A stretch of 64,000 nucleotides of DNA, taken from Irineochytrium annulatum (lineage: Eukaryota; Chytridiomycota; Chytridiomycetes; Chytridiales; Chytridiaceae). Made by a program: the position numbers and the translations under genes. Positions within the stretch are counted from its first letter, which is position 1, and each line of letters starts with the position of its first letter. Positions 16,526 through 25,967 of this stretch are shown piece after piece. The stretch spans positions 123,487 to 187,486 of the forward strand of contig JADGJL010000008.1 of assembly GCA_027600665.1 (NCBI GenBank), in the 5' to 3' direction. The notes beneath the pieces were generated by a model that saw only the letters and a list, made by a program, of their open reading frames with translations, did not search any database and was not told where the DNA came from.

Positions 16526-18235
16526 TTGCTCACACGCATGAATGTCTTTACCAAAATTACATTGTTGTTTGTGATGCTGCTTATTTTGGTATTGTTTCTC
16601 TACACGTACTCGAACCGGGAAAGCGTACGAGTTATCGAACATGAGATCCAGAACAACACGATGAATCATCTTTCGACGTTTGCGGATTCAGTAGAATCCA
16701 ATATATACCAATTGTCATTATATGGAATGTCTATTGGACAAGATTCCAGTATTCAGGAATATCAACGTCCCGACTACAAGGACGTACCTTATGAACGTGT
16801 AAAAGTCGGAAGCGCCATTCTGGAGAAGATGAATCTGTATAACGCAGCGAGTAAATGGCACTCGACGATTACGCTGTACTTCCCCCGGATGAAGAAAGTG
16901 ATATCAACGGATTATTATGCCTATATTCCCTATAGGGATAACGAATTCACGGAGCCGCTGTCCCAGTCGTGGACCTATGCCGATCATCAGTTTATCTGGT
17001 ATACGACCGATCCAACGACAGCGATGGCGAAACCCGGCAAAGCTCGGTTAATTACCAAAATCAGTTTTCCGGATTACCATTTAACCGCACTGCTGAATCA
17101 AAACAAGTTAAACAACAAGGGTGATCCGTTTATGTTCCACCCGGATTATGGTTTAATCAGTAATAGCTCCGGAAAGGATACCTTGAAGGCCATCCTGCCT
17201 TCTCTGAAAGAAGCAGATCTGAAAACCAGTGGTGGATTCAGCACAACGTTGAACAAGACGGAATATTACGTCTCTTACATTCAATCTAAGAGCCTTGGCT
17301 GGTACTATGTTGACTATGTTCCCATGCAGCAAATTTTAAAACCGATTACGAGCAGCCGGAATCTCTTTTACGCTTCAATTGCGGTTCTGATCGTGATGAG
17401 CGTTGTTGTGCTGTATACACTCTATCGCAGTGTGCAACTTCCACTTCTACAGTTAGTGAAAGGAACGAATCGTTTATCCACCGGGGATTTTTCCGTTCGG
17501 TTGCATCATACGGCGAGGAATGAATTTAGTCTTTTATTTGCACGTTTCAACATCATGGCACAACGAATTCAAGAGTTAATCGAGAATGTATACGAGGAAA
17601 AATTGAGAAGTCGCGAAGCCACGCTTAAACAGCTTCAATCGCAGATTAATCCGCATTTTCTCTATAACTGTCTCTTCTATATCAAGAACATGGCCCGAAT
17701 GAAAAATGAGAAAGCTGTGGTAGCCATGGCACTTAATCTGGGAGAGTATTACCGATACATAACCAGGTCTGAAAAGGATCAAGCCACGCTTCGGGAAGAG
17801 TTGACGATGGTCAAAAATTATTTGGAAATTCAGTCACTGCGATTGGAACGAATGCATTTTACAATCGACGTCCCCCATGCTATTTTGGATAAAACAGTTC
17901 CCAGACTGACCCTTCAGCCTATTATTGAGAACGCTATTATTCATGGTTTGGAACCCAGATCCGAGAATGGTGAGATCAAAATTTATGCCGATTGCGAGAA
18001 TGATGTGTACACGATTACAGTGGAGGATAGCGGGCTTGGCATGTCTGATGAACAGCTTGAACAATTAAGGAATAATCTTACCAAACCGCTGGATGAGAAC
18101 ATGGGATGTGGCACATGGAATGTCCACCAACGCTTGTCTTTTCTCTATGGTGATGGATCAGGACTGGCCTATGATCATTCTGAATCAGGTGGGATCAAAG
18201 TTAACATCGTATGGCACGACAATACTAACAAGTAG
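16526..18235 (+). CDS. Sensor histidine kinase, YesM family
   Basis: 569 residues: TM helix (~10-28), extracellular sensor of ~250 residues, second TM (~282-302), HAMP (~305-355), then the His_kinase domain with LQSQINPHFLYN, where the histidine is the phosphorylation site, and an HATPase_c domain with N box (IIENAIIHG) and G box (DSGLGMS). Start is a TTG 7 nt after AAGGAGG. It senses an external carbohydrate signal and phosphorylates the response regulator 11 bp downstream. Divergent from the permease operon it probably controls. Confidence 0.94.
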   Translation: MLTRMNVFTKITLLFVMLLILVLFLYTYSNRESVRVIEHEIQNNTMNHLSTFADSVESNIYQLSLYGMSIGQDSSIQEYQRPDYKDVPYERVKVGSAILEKMNLYNAASKWHSTITLYFPRMKKVISTDYYAYIPYRDNEFTEPLSQSWTYADHQFIWYTTDPTTAMAKPGKARLITKISFPDYHLTALLNQNKLNNKGDPFMFHPDYGLISNSSGKDTLKAILPSLKEADLKTSGGFSTTLNKTEYYVSYIQSKSLGWYYVDYVPMQQILKPITSSRNLFYASIAVLIVMSVVVLYTLYRSVQLPLLQLVKGTNRLSTGDFSVRLHHTARNEFSLLFARFNIMAQRIQELIENVYEEKLRSREATLKQLQSQINPHFLYNCLFYIKNMARMKNEKAVVAMALNLGEYYRYITRSEKDQATLREELTMVKNYLEIQSLRLERMHFTIDVPHAILDKTVPRLTLQPIIENAIIHGLEPRSENGEIKIYADCENDVYTITVEDSGLGMSDEQLEQLRNNLTKPLDENMGCGTWNVHQRLSFLYGDGSGLAYDHSESGGIKVNIVWHDNTNK

Positions 18236-18246
18236 GTGAGCAACTC

Positions 18247-19887
18247 ATGCTGCAATTATTACTAGTGGACGATGAACGATCAGTCGTGGAAACGCTGGCC
18301 GAGACCATTCCGTGGGAAAGCTGCGGGATTGGCACAGTACATGAAGCCTTATCCGGTTCGGTAGCGTTGGAAATCATGGAAAACCACGACATTGACATTG
18401 TCATTACAGATATACGAATGCCCGAAATGTCAGGTATAGCGCTTATTACAGCGATTCATGAAAAATGGCCCCATGTACAGACGATTCTGTTATCAGGTCA
18501 TGCTGATTTTGAATATGCAAAACAGGCTATTGCCCAGGAAAGCTTTGATTACTTGCTAAAACCGGTTAGTGATGAAGATCTTATTGAAACGGTCCAACGC
18601 CTCGTTCATCGAATTAAAGAAAAGTGGGAAACGGCAGCCTCCCATCAACGAGCTTTACACGCCTTTCAGGATCACCTGCCCTTGCTTCAATCCACAATGC
18701 TGCATGAATTGCTGACTGGAAAAGTCTATGATCCGAAGACACTGGCAGACAAGCTTGATCTGCTGGAGCTTCCCTACTCCATAGGTGAAGACCTGGGTAT
18801 GCTGGTTATTCGCATGGAGAAACATCTATCTGAAATGGCACACGGTGACCTGGCCCTAATGGAATATGCGATATGTAATATCATTAGTGAAGTCATGCAT
18901 AATCATTTCCATATCTGGCACACACGAGACGTTCACGATTACATTGTTGTTCTGGTTAGCATGAAGCACTCCACAACGATGAGCTATAACAGGAATGAGA
19001 CACCTCAGACCCTGCTTGAGCAGTATGCTGCCCAGATTCAAACGAATGTTAAGTTATACTTGAAGGGTGCGATCTCGATTTCTGTCTCTAACTGGGGCAA
19101 GTTCCCTCACGAAATAGGGGAAATCTATGAGCGGGCCGTTATGTCCATGCGTAAACGGATGGGGCAAGTTCAAGGCTTGTTTGTCACAGCTTCCGATGAA
19201 ACGGACGCCAATCCGCTTCATACGATCAGGTCACTTTATCAGCCGCCAACGTTGATCAGTCTATTGGAAGCTGGGCGGTTTGAGGATGTGGAACAAAAAA
19301 TCAGGCATATTTTTGAGGAATTGCTGCATTCGAGTGAACATCATGATATTGTGGAGTCAACCATTGAGGTGTATTTTGCGCTTGCTGGTGCATTTGCGTA
19401 CATCATTCATAAAAATGGTAAACAAATATCATCATTGATTCCAGCGGAGTCCAATCGTTATTTTCATGCTCCCAGCTATTCTACTGCACAGCAGTTGCAG
19501 GACTGGTCCATACGTACGCTTTATTACATACGAGATGATGCCGAACAAGAGCTCAGAGACAATCACAGCACCATTGTACGCAGCGTCAAGAGTTTCGTAG
19601 ACCTTCATCTGGCCGGTGATGTATCGCTGCCTGCCATTGCTGACCATGTGCATCTGCATCCAGTATACTTGTCCAAGGTATATAAGGCGGAGACCGGTGA
19701 AGCACTTACTGCCTATGTATACCGATTAAGGATGGAGAAAGCAGCCTATCATTTGCGAACGTCAACTGCCAAGGTATTTGAAATTGCTGAACTTGTCGGT
19801 TACAACAATACCGCCTATTTCATACGAGTTTTCAAGAAATTTTATGATCTTACTCCTCAAGAATATCGGGAAAATCTGCCGGTTTAG
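18247..19887 (+). CDS. Response regulator with AraC output, YesN family
   Basis: 546 residues. Receiver domain (1-~120) with phosphoacceptor Asp in DIVITDIRMPEM and conserved lysine in YLLKPV; a ~300-residue linker region; two AraC helix-turn-helix motifs at ~440-540 (LPAIADHVHLHPVYLSKVYKAETG and VFEIAELVGYNNTAYFIRVFKKF). Partner of the YesM kinase upstream. Expected to activate the permease-GH16 operon and the solute-binding gene that flank it. Ends before a terminator at 19955. Confidence 0.94.
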   Translation: MLQLLLVDDERSVVETLAETIPWESCGIGTVHEALSGSVALEIMENHDIDIVITDIRMPEMSGIALITAIHEKWPHVQTILLSGHADFEYAKQAIAQESFDYLLKPVSDEDLIETVQRLVHRIKEKWETAASHQRALHAFQDHLPLLQSTMLHELLTGKVYDPKTLADKLDLLELPYSIGEDLGMLVIRMEKHLSEMAHGDLALMEYAICNIISEVMHNHFHIWHTRDVHDYIVVLVSMKHSTTMSYNRNETPQTLLEQYAAQIQTNVKLYLKGAISISVSNWGKFPHEIGEIYERAVMSMRKRMGQVQGLFVTASDETDANPLHTIRSLYQPPTLISLLEAGRFEDVEQKIRHIFEELLHSSEHHDIVESTIEVYFALAGAFAYIIHKNGKQISSLIPAESNRYFHAPSYSTAQQLQDWSIRTLYYIRDDAEQELRDNHSTIVRSVKSFVDLHLAGDVSLPAIADHVHLHPVYLSKVYKAETGEALTAYVYRLRMEKAAYHLRTSTAKVFEIAELVGYNNTAYFIRVFKKFYDLTPQEYRENLPV

Positions 19888-19954
19888 GCAATACTCCGAC
19901 CAGACTTTAACGTTTTGCCAGACTCACCGTTTTCCCCGTTTTCATAGTGCATAG

Positions 19955-19997
19955 CAAAAGGCATTGCCGGAGTTCATATCCAGCAATGCCTTTTGTC
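19955..19997. terminator. Bidirectional terminator
   Basis: GCAAAAGGCATTGC and GCAATGCCTTTTG form a long stem between the convergent YesN-like and solute-binding genes. Confidence 0.85.
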
Positions 19998-20049
19998 TGC
20001 TTATGTGAGCACGATGCATCGAAGTAATACTCGCGTCTCAGTCCTCGTA

Positions 20050-21735
20050 CTATTTTCCGCTTTTCACGGAATCATACCACTCGTTAACTTCTTTCGTAAT
20101 CTGATCTCCGCCGGAAGACTTCCATTTCTCAACAAATGAGTCGAACGCATCCACAGAGGTTTTGCCATATACAATTTGAGAGAAGGTATCTTTCTCCATC
20201 TTCGTCAAAATATCATTGTTCATCTGCATCGTCATGGAAGGTGCACCGGTAAACATCTGATTGAACACGATATCTTTTTGATCCAATACAATTTTGGCTG
20301 CATCAAGCATAGGTGTAGGTACACCTGATTTGATTTTTTTCTCAAAAGGTGTTGTTGGTTCTTCACCACTTGCCAGCTTCGCGAGTGTTGTCATGCTCAA
20401 ACTCGGAATACGCGCTCCATCAAAAGTTAACGTGTACTTCTCGGGAGCGTAACCGCCCGTTAGACTTGCATCAGTTGATGGTTTCCCATCGACCATAACC
20501 CAATCGTATCCTTCGGCAAATCCATGTTCGAACTCGTCGCCTTCTTTAGGATTTGCATAGTGATCAAAGAGATAGTTCTGATAGGTGAAAAAGGCTTCCG
20601 GATTTTTCATGTCTTTGTTAATCAGAACTACGCCGTTTCCATTCGACGTACCATGTCTCCCTGCCTGACCATTCGGACCGGAAGGAATCGGGTACGCTTT
20701 GTATTCAGCCTCAGGATTGTTTTTCTTCACATCCTCCAGTGGCCAGGATGGCATCCAGTGAGGACCTACCACAATACCTGCTTTTCCAGCAGTAAATTCT
20801 TCGGCTGCCTTTGTCTCGTCATACACACCGGCTTCTTCCGGGATATATCCTTTGCTCATCCAGCTTTGTAATTTGGCTAAAGCCTGTTTCGCACCGGGTG
20901 TCACGGAGCCGTATTCAAGTTTTCCATCTTCCGTCAGATTCCATTGGTTCGGCATGGTACCATAAGCGCCAAATACCCATCCGGCTTCTGACATCCAGGT
21001 GTTAAGCCAGTTCTTGAAGCCAATGGTCAATCCGTAGGTATCCTGCTTCCCATTGCCATCTGGATCTTGGTTCGTAAACGTTTCCATAATAACTTCAAGA
21101 TCATCTATGGTTTTAGGTGCTTCCAGATTGAATTTCTTCATCCAGTCTTCACGGATCCACATGACAGGATCGCCGTTATAGGCATAGTCCAGAATGGGAA
21201 TACCGATTCTTTTTCCATCTTGCATGTATGGATACCATACAGAAGGATCTTCGTTTACGGCTGCTTTCCATGTATCGCTTGCATATTGGTCAAACAACTC
21301 GCCAGCATCGACAAATTTTCCAGACTCAATCAATTCACGTACCAGATTGAACTCGCCGCGATACGAAATGATGTCAGGCATTTCAGCATTGGACGCCAGT
21401 GATAGGCGCAGCTTTGTCTCAAATGCATTATTGGTGGAAGGAGATATCCACTGGTTTTTCAGCTCAATACCGAGTTTCTCCTTGGCCCATTTGGTATGCA
21501 CGTTGTTATCCTGATCCTCACCCGGCTTAAACTTCACATCTGGACCCCATGGCCGTAAATATGTAATAGATACGGGTGGATCATATTTCCCATCTTTGAG
21601 CTCCAACGTTGTCGCCGGTGCACTCGTTTCTGTCTGTTTGTCGTTTCCGTTGCTGCATCCGCTCAAGGCTGCTGATAGGGCCAATACACCGATCATGACC
21701 AAGCTGCCTACGCGTCTCTTTTTACTTGTGTCCAA
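20050..21735 (-). CDS. ABC transporter solute-binding lipoprotein, LplA type
   Basis: 561 residues. Signal peptide with lipobox LSGC places it as a lipoprotein on the outer face of the membrane. The length (~560) and the motifs GKYDPPVSITYLRPWG and DPDGNGKQDTYGLTIGF are typical of the large LplA/YtcQ-type binding proteins. It delivers oligosaccharides to the two permeases at 14535-16394. Unusually, it lies apart from them on the other side of the kinase/regulator pair, but its promoter carries the same 14-bp motif. The C-terminal EVNEWYDSVKSGK is characteristic. Confidence 0.93.
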   Translation of the reverse strand: MDTSKKRRVGSLVMIGVLALSAALSGCSNGNDKQTETSAPATTLELKDGKYDPPVSITYLRPWGPDVKFKPGEDQDNNVHTKWAKEKLGIELKNQWISPSTNNAFETKLRLSLASNAEMPDIISYRGEFNLVRELIESGKFVDAGELFDQYASDTWKAAVNEDPSVWYPYMQDGKRIGIPILDYAYNGDPVMWIREDWMKKFNLEAPKTIDDLEVIMETFTNQDPDGNGKQDTYGLTIGFKNWLNTWMSEAGWVFGAYGTMPNQWNLTEDGKLEYGSVTPGAKQALAKLQSWMSKGYIPEEAGVYDETKAAEEFTAGKAGIVVGPHWMPSWPLEDVKKNNPEAEYKAYPIPSGPNGQAGRHGTSNGNGVVLINKDMKNPEAFFTYQNYLFDHYANPKEGDEFEHGFAEGYDWVMVDGKPSTDASLTGGYAPEKYTLTFDGARIPSLSMTTLAKLASGEEPTTPFEKKIKSGVPTPMLDAAKIVLDQKDIVFNQMFTGAPSMTMQMNNDILTKMEKDTFSQIVYGKTSVDAFDSFVEKWKSSGGDQITKEVNEWYDSVKSGK

Positions 21736-21774
21736 CTTCGTTCCCCCAGTCTATGTAATGTTGCTTACACGTTA

Positions 21775-21820
21775 ATCATAATGAATGAATGATATTTATG
21801 CCCATACTAATATTGCAACA
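21775..21820 (-). promoter_or_regulatory. Promoter with the same candidate YesN motif
   Basis: On the minus strand TGTTGCAATATTAG (21820-21807) lies 26 bp upstream of TATGAT (21780-21775). An ATGCAATAAATGTTGCAAT arrangement suggests a second half-repeat just upstream. Compare 16442-16486. Confidence 0.6.
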
Positions 21821-21892
21821 TTTATTGCATTAATTTAGGATATTGGATATTGAATATATAGATTGAATAATTACAATACCGTTCTATAGCGA

Positions 21893-21918
21893 AAAAAGCA
21901 GCCGCTAACGGCTGCTCT
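21893..21918 (-). terminator. Intrinsic terminator of the lichenase gene
   Basis: AGCAGCCG-ctaa-CGGCTGCT perfect 8-bp stem, with a six-A run on the left (T-run in the minus-strand transcript). Confidence 0.88.
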
Positions 21919-21925
21919 AGTCTAC

Positions 21926-22639
21926 TTAATTACTCGTATATTTGACCCAATCGTACTCTGCATACAGCGGATTGGCACCGTTGTAAGGACCGAGCCAGCT
22001 ATCTACACCCGTTCCATTCCAGAGATTCATCATAATTTTGCCCGGTGTTTTTGGAATATTACTGGTTGCCGTATGCTTCAGGACACCATCAACATACCAT
22101 TTGATATGTCCCGGCTGCCAATCGAATGCATACGTATGGAAACCTTGGGATGCATCAAAACCCAGATTGATAATCTGCTCATGATTGCCAACCCCATTGG
22201 TATAATAATTAAACTGCACTTTGGTGGTGTCCTTCCCTAAAAATTCGATATCAATTTCATCCCATTGGGTACCATGTGAGGGACCTGTGTATGTGAAAAA
22301 TGAGGAAACCACACCTGTGTTCTTCGCAGGTTTCATACTGACTTCATACAAGCCGTACCCATACGTATTCGTGGATCGGTACTCTCCGCAATCGAACTTG
22401 TTTTGTGCAGAACTGGTCAACCCAAGCTTAAGCTTTCCATCACTTGTGAAATTGACATTGTTAGCCCGCCAGGTACAGTTGAACATTCCCCCATTGGAAT
22501 ACCCATCCGCCTTTTGCCATGTGCTTGCGTTAAAATAGGTTAGTGGTTCCCAGAACACATAACCCGCGAAAGCGCTTACTGAAAAAAACAACGAAACAAT
22601 ACCTGTTACCGCCAAAGTATACCAAGACTTCCTCTTCAT
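21926..22639 (-). CDS. bglS: Secreted lichenase (GH16 endo-1,3-1,4-beta-glucanase)
   Basis: 237 residues from the ATG at 22639, which has GGAGG 6 nt upstream; the longer frame is rejected. Signal peptide 1-~25, then a compact GH16 domain of the usual Bacillus/Paenibacillus lichenase length. The active site [10 protein letters not shown] gives nucleophile E128 and acid/base E132 with D130 between. Cleaves beta-1,4 bonds next to beta-1,3 bonds in lichenan and cereal beta-glucan. Stands behind a candidate cre site (22729-22742). Its products probably feed the adjacent ABC importer. Confidence 0.94.
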   Translation of the reverse strand: MKRKSWYTLAVTGIVSLFFSVSAFAGYVFWEPLTYFNASTWQKADGYSNGGMFNCTWRANNVNFTSDGKLKLGLTSSAQNKFDCGEYRSTNTYGYGLYEVSMKPAKNTGVVSSFFTYTGPSHGTQWDEIDIEFLGKDTTKVQFNYYTNGVGNHEQIINLGFDASQGFHTYAFDWQPGHIKWYVDGVLKHTATSNIPKTPGKIMMNLWNGTGVDSWLGPYNGANPLYAEYDWVKYTSN

Positions 22640-22728
22640 CATACACCTCCATGAATGATTCCAACATGTAAAAGTTAATATTACTGAGTGCAGGTCAATA
22701 AGGTAAAGAGAACTGCACTGCAACTAAT

Positions 22729-22742
22729 AGATAGCGCTTACA
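22729..22742 (-). promoter_or_regulatory. Candidate cre (CcpA) site before the lichenase gene
   Basis: TGTAAGCGCTATCT on the minus strand, close to the TGWAANCGNTNWCA consensus, ~90 bp upstream of the start codon. Carbon catabolite repression is expected; the site was identified by eye. Confidence 0.6.
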
Positions 22743-22828
22743 TGGTTGGTATTTCCATTTTATCTGGAAGCAGAGTGGTACACTATAGAAAATTTCAAAG
22801 CAGAGATATTCATTTTTTAATATATTGA

Positions 22829-22864
22829 AGCGCCTGCCCCTCAGCATCGAAGGAAGCAGGCGCT
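22829..22864 (-). terminator. Terminator hairpin after the ankyrin gene
   Basis: AGCGCCTGC and GCAGGCGCT form a 9-bp GC-rich stem; the minus-strand downstream sequence is AT-rich but lacks a clean T-run. Confidence 0.6.
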
Positions 22865-22925
22865 CTATAAATACCATTTACATGTAGCTCAACATTTTGA
22901 TTTCTTTATTGACACTAGATCATTT

Positions 22926-23630
22926 CTATTGGGCTCCAGCCCGTACCAAAATGTCTTCTATTTCCTTAAAACCTCTCTTCTTTGCATGACTGAGCGGTGA
23001 CACACCATCACGATCTGTTATGTTTACGTCTGCTCCATGCTCAATAAGTAATTGAATGGTCTCCTGCTGTTGTGCATTGCCATCGTTTAATATGATCGCT
23101 TCCAGAAGCGCTGTCCATCCCAATTGATTCACATGGTCCACATTCACTGAAGTTTGGGTCAGGAGTTCCCGTACCACTTCCACATATCCATGCTCCGAAG
23201 CCGGAATAAGTGCCGTTCCTCCATATCGATTCGTTATCGCTGGGTCTGCTCCCACCTCGATCGTCAATTTCAAAATGTCCAAGTATCCTTCAGCGCCAGC
23301 ATACAGGAATGGGTTATTCTTCATATCATCTTGTACATTTACATCTGCACCAGCTTCAATCAATATTTTTGCTGAGGCCAGATCGTTGTTATAAGTTGCC
23401 ATCATGGCAGCCGTTCTTCCGTTCTGATCCTGAGCATTGATATGGGCGCCGGCTTGAATCCATTTTTTAATACTTTCGTTATCTCTATCCTCTACCGCCT
23501 TGAACAACTGTTCTTCCAGTGAAGTCATGTTCTTCTCCTCCACATTCGAGTCGTTTTTCACCTCAGGTACACAGCCCTGCAAGATGAACATACTGCTTAT
23601 TAGAATAACGATGATCAGCGACTTACTCAT
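22926..23630 (-). CDS. Ankyrin-repeat lipoprotein
   Basis: 234 residues. Signal peptide with lipobox LQGC, a short linker, then about five ankyrin repeats (~40-230) with typical lines such as INAQDQNGRTAAMMATYNND and VNITDRDGVSPLSHAKKRG. Ankyrin repeats bind partner proteins; here they would face the cell-envelope space. The gene starts 10 bp after the stop of the SLH protein gene, so the two are co-transcribed and may act together at the wall. Molecular partner unknown. Confidence 0.88.
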   Translation of the reverse strand: MSKSLIIVILISSMFILQGCVPEVKNDSNVEEKNMTSLEEQLFKAVEDRDNESIKKWIQAGAHINAQDQNGRTAAMMATYNNDLASAKILIEAGADVNVQDDMKNNPFLYAGAEGYLDILKLTIEVGADPAITNRYGGTALIPASEHGYVEVVRELLTQTSVNVDHVNQLGWTALLEAIILNDGNAQQQETIQLLIEHGADVNITDRDGVSPLSHAKKRGFKEIEDILVRAGAQ

Positions 23631-23640
23631 ACTGCCTCCT

Positions 23641-25149
23641 TTACTCCAGTGTCAGGGTAACCGAAGAAGAGACGCTCCAATCCCCAACTGGGTTTAATGT
23701 ATAGGTCGTACCTGGGGTCAGCTTTCCGTCATTCGTAATGTCGAATACACCTGTAGATCCTTTTCGACTTGAGTATTTATAGGTAGCTGTCAGAACTTCC
23801 CCGCTAGGTGCTGTTAACGTTACACTACGACCAGAGAACAGTTCATCTCCGGGATCTTGGGCAAGTGTAACTTCAATGGAGGTTTCACTCACAGCCTGAG
23901 CACTTGCAACCTCCAGCGCATCAAACGATTTTGCAGTGAATGAAGCATTTTCGAGGTTCGCCCAGTCTGAAGAAACGGTATATGTTACACCTGGTTTCAA
24001 CACTTGACCTTCAGGCAAACGGAACTTCGGTTCTTGTTTGCCGTCTGTCGATTGTGTGAACGGCACATATCTGGCAATGATGGGCTCGCCGCCTTCTGGC
24101 GTAATTACAACTTGCCTTGCCTGCATGGAAGAGATGATTTGAAACGTTTTGCCTCCGGCTTGTTCTTGATCATTCAGCACGAACGCATTCGCGCCTCGAC
24201 CACCGCTGTAAGCCGAGATAATGTAACCGTAATCCACGACTCCGTTCTCTTGCAGTGCTTCGATCTCGAATGTATCATTCATGACTTGACTAGCTGTGGT
24301 CATGTTTATTTTCGTGTCACTGCCTTCAAAGGAACCAGCATCTTGACCTTTGTAAGTAAGGCTGTACACTTCACCAGCATCTTGTACGGACGTCGGGACG
24401 ATGTAAGTGGCAATCGAACCTGTTTTCAAACGGGGCATATTGGTTAAGGTCAGTCCACCACTAAATGCAAAGTCCGCTTGTGCCTTGGCAAAAACTTCAT
24501 CCGTTGCTGTCAGTGGTTTGTCAAACGTGACGATTAACGTAATGGCATTAAGCGATCTAACGCTCTGGATTTGAGCTTGCTCCGAAGGAATGGCTCGGTG
24601 AGCTGTTTGCAATAGCACTGCTGCTTCGCCGCGTGTTGCTGAACCGTTCTCGGAGTAGAACTCGCTCATCCAATGCTGAACAGATTTTACGTCACGCTGC
24701 ATCGCTTTGGATACGACCTGTTCGAGTTCCGCATCTGTCACTTGAGCTTGTGGCTGGAATTGTCCATCGCGTGCCTCCATGATGCCGAGTTCAACAAGCT
24801 TTGAGGCATATGGCGAATACCATGCATTGGGATTAACATCTGTTAATTCTAAGGTTTCTCCTGTTTTGCTCTCCAAATGAAATGTTTTAAAAACCAATGA
24901 CGCTAACTCTGCACGGGTAATTGCTCGATGTTCACCCATGGATTGATTTGCGTACCCGTTCATGATCCCCAAACTATTCAGTTCTTTGACAGCAGCATCA
25001 ATCTGCTGTGGAGTAAGCTGTGCGGTTGTTGCCGCAATGGTATTAACGTATGTAGCTGCATGTACTTGATTCCCAGTTAGCGGGAATACTGCTGTACCTA
25101 ATGCAGTTATGGTTAGAAATGTAGCGATTTTGCGGGTTGTCGAATTCAT
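23641..25149 (-). CDS. SLH-domain surface protein
   Basis: 502 residues: signal peptide (1-~31, ending VHA), SLH-type repeats (~50-95, ~100-145, ~150-185, the last weak), then ~310 residues of beta-rich sequence with repeated segments such as VTFDKPLTATDEVF and LTPGTTYTLNPVGDW that resemble Ig-like/SbsA-type surface modules. No catalytic motif is seen, so a structural or binding role on the wall is likely. First gene of a pair with the ankyrin lipoprotein, 119 bp after the response regulator, which may control it. Confidence 0.85.
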   Translation of the reverse strand: MNSTTRKIATFLTITALGTAVFPLTGNQVHAATYVNTIAATTAQLTPQQIDAAVKELNSLGIMNGYANQSMGEHRAITRAELASLVFKTFHLESKTGETLELTDVNPNAWYSPYASKLVELGIMEARDGQFQPQAQVTDAELEQVVSKAMQRDVKSVQHWMSEFYSENGSATRGEAAVLLQTAHRAIPSEQAQIQSVRSLNAITLIVTFDKPLTATDEVFAKAQADFAFSGGLTLTNMPRLKTGSIATYIVPTSVQDAGEVYSLTYKGQDAGSFEGSDTKINMTTASQVMNDTFEIEALQENGVVDYGYIISAYSGGRGANAFVLNDQEQAGGKTFQIISSMQARQVVITPEGGEPIIARYVPFTQSTDGKQEPKFRLPEGQVLKPGVTYTVSSDWANLENASFTAKSFDALEVASAQAVSETSIEVTLAQDPGDELFSGRSVTLTAPSGEVLTATYKYSSRKGSTGVFDITNDGKLTPGTTYTLNPVGDWSVSSSVTLTLE

Positions 25150-25268
25150 GGTTGAATTCCTCCTCTATAGGTTGTAGTTGCCTGTATCTATAGAATAGAG
25201 GACAAAAAGAAACTCCTAAGGATAAAGTTATTAACAAAATATAAACTGGCTCTAAATTTTCAGGAAAC

Positions 25269-25961
25269 TTATGCAGTGAATCGGTAGCCTGCGCCCCAGA
25301 CGGTCTCAATATACTCTGGATTTTTGGGATCTGTCTCCAGCTTGCCACGCAGTTTGCGAATATGGACGGTTACCGTTGCAATATCTCCGGTGGAATCCAT
25401 GCCCCAGATACGCTCAAACAGATCAGATTTGCTGAATACCCGATTGGGATGACTCGCAAGAAATACAAGTAACTCGAACTCCTTGGTTGTAATCGCCACC
25501 TCTTCTCCATTAACGAAAACACGGCGTGATCCTTTGTCAATGTGAAGCCCCCGAATGTGGATTTCATCCTGCTCAGTTGGTTTGTTTTTGCCAAGCAGTC
25601 TCTCATATCGGGTTAAATGAGCCTTGGCTCGCGCAACCAATTCACTTGGGCTGAACGGTTTTGTAATAAAGTCATCCACGCCCAGATTAAATGTCCTGAT
25701 CTTGTCGATTTCTTCCTTTTTCGCGGAAACGACAAGGATGGGCACCTCCTTCACCTCGCGAATACGCCTGCAACATTCGAAGCCGTCGAGTCCCGGAAGC
25801 ATCAGATCAACAATGATCAGATTGTAGTCCCCCTCCAATGCCTGCTTCAGACCTTCATCTCCATTGTGGCAGAGATCCACGGAAAATCCATTAAGCTCAA
25901 AATAATCCCGTTCCAGTTCCGCAATCGTTGTTTCGTCCTCAATGATCAAAATGTTTGCCAT
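25269..25961 (-). CDS. OmpR/PhoB-family response regulator
   Basis: 230 residues. Receiver domain (1-~120) with acidic pair ED, phosphoacceptor Asp in IIVDLMLPGLDG, and K in FITKPFSP. Winged-helix DNA-binding domain (~135-228) with VTVHIRKLRGKLE and the terminal VWGAGYRF. Its ribosome binding site (GAGAGGGAC) lies in the last codons of the kinase gene upstream, so translation is coupled. Likely targets include the SLH/ankyrin genes directly downstream, but this is inferred from position. Confidence 0.94.
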   Translation of the reverse strand: MANILIIEDETTIAELERDYFELNGFSVDLCHNGDEGLKQALEGDYNLIIVDLMLPGLDGFECCRRIREVKEVPILVVSAKKEEIDKIRTFNLGVDDFITKPFSPSELVARAKAHLTRYERLLGKNKPTEQDEIHIRGLHIDKGSRRVFVNGEEVAITTKEFELLVFLASHPNRVFSKSDLFERIWGMDSTGDIATVTVHIRKLRGKLETDPKNPEYIETVWGAGYRFTA

Positions 25962-25967
25962 GACTCA

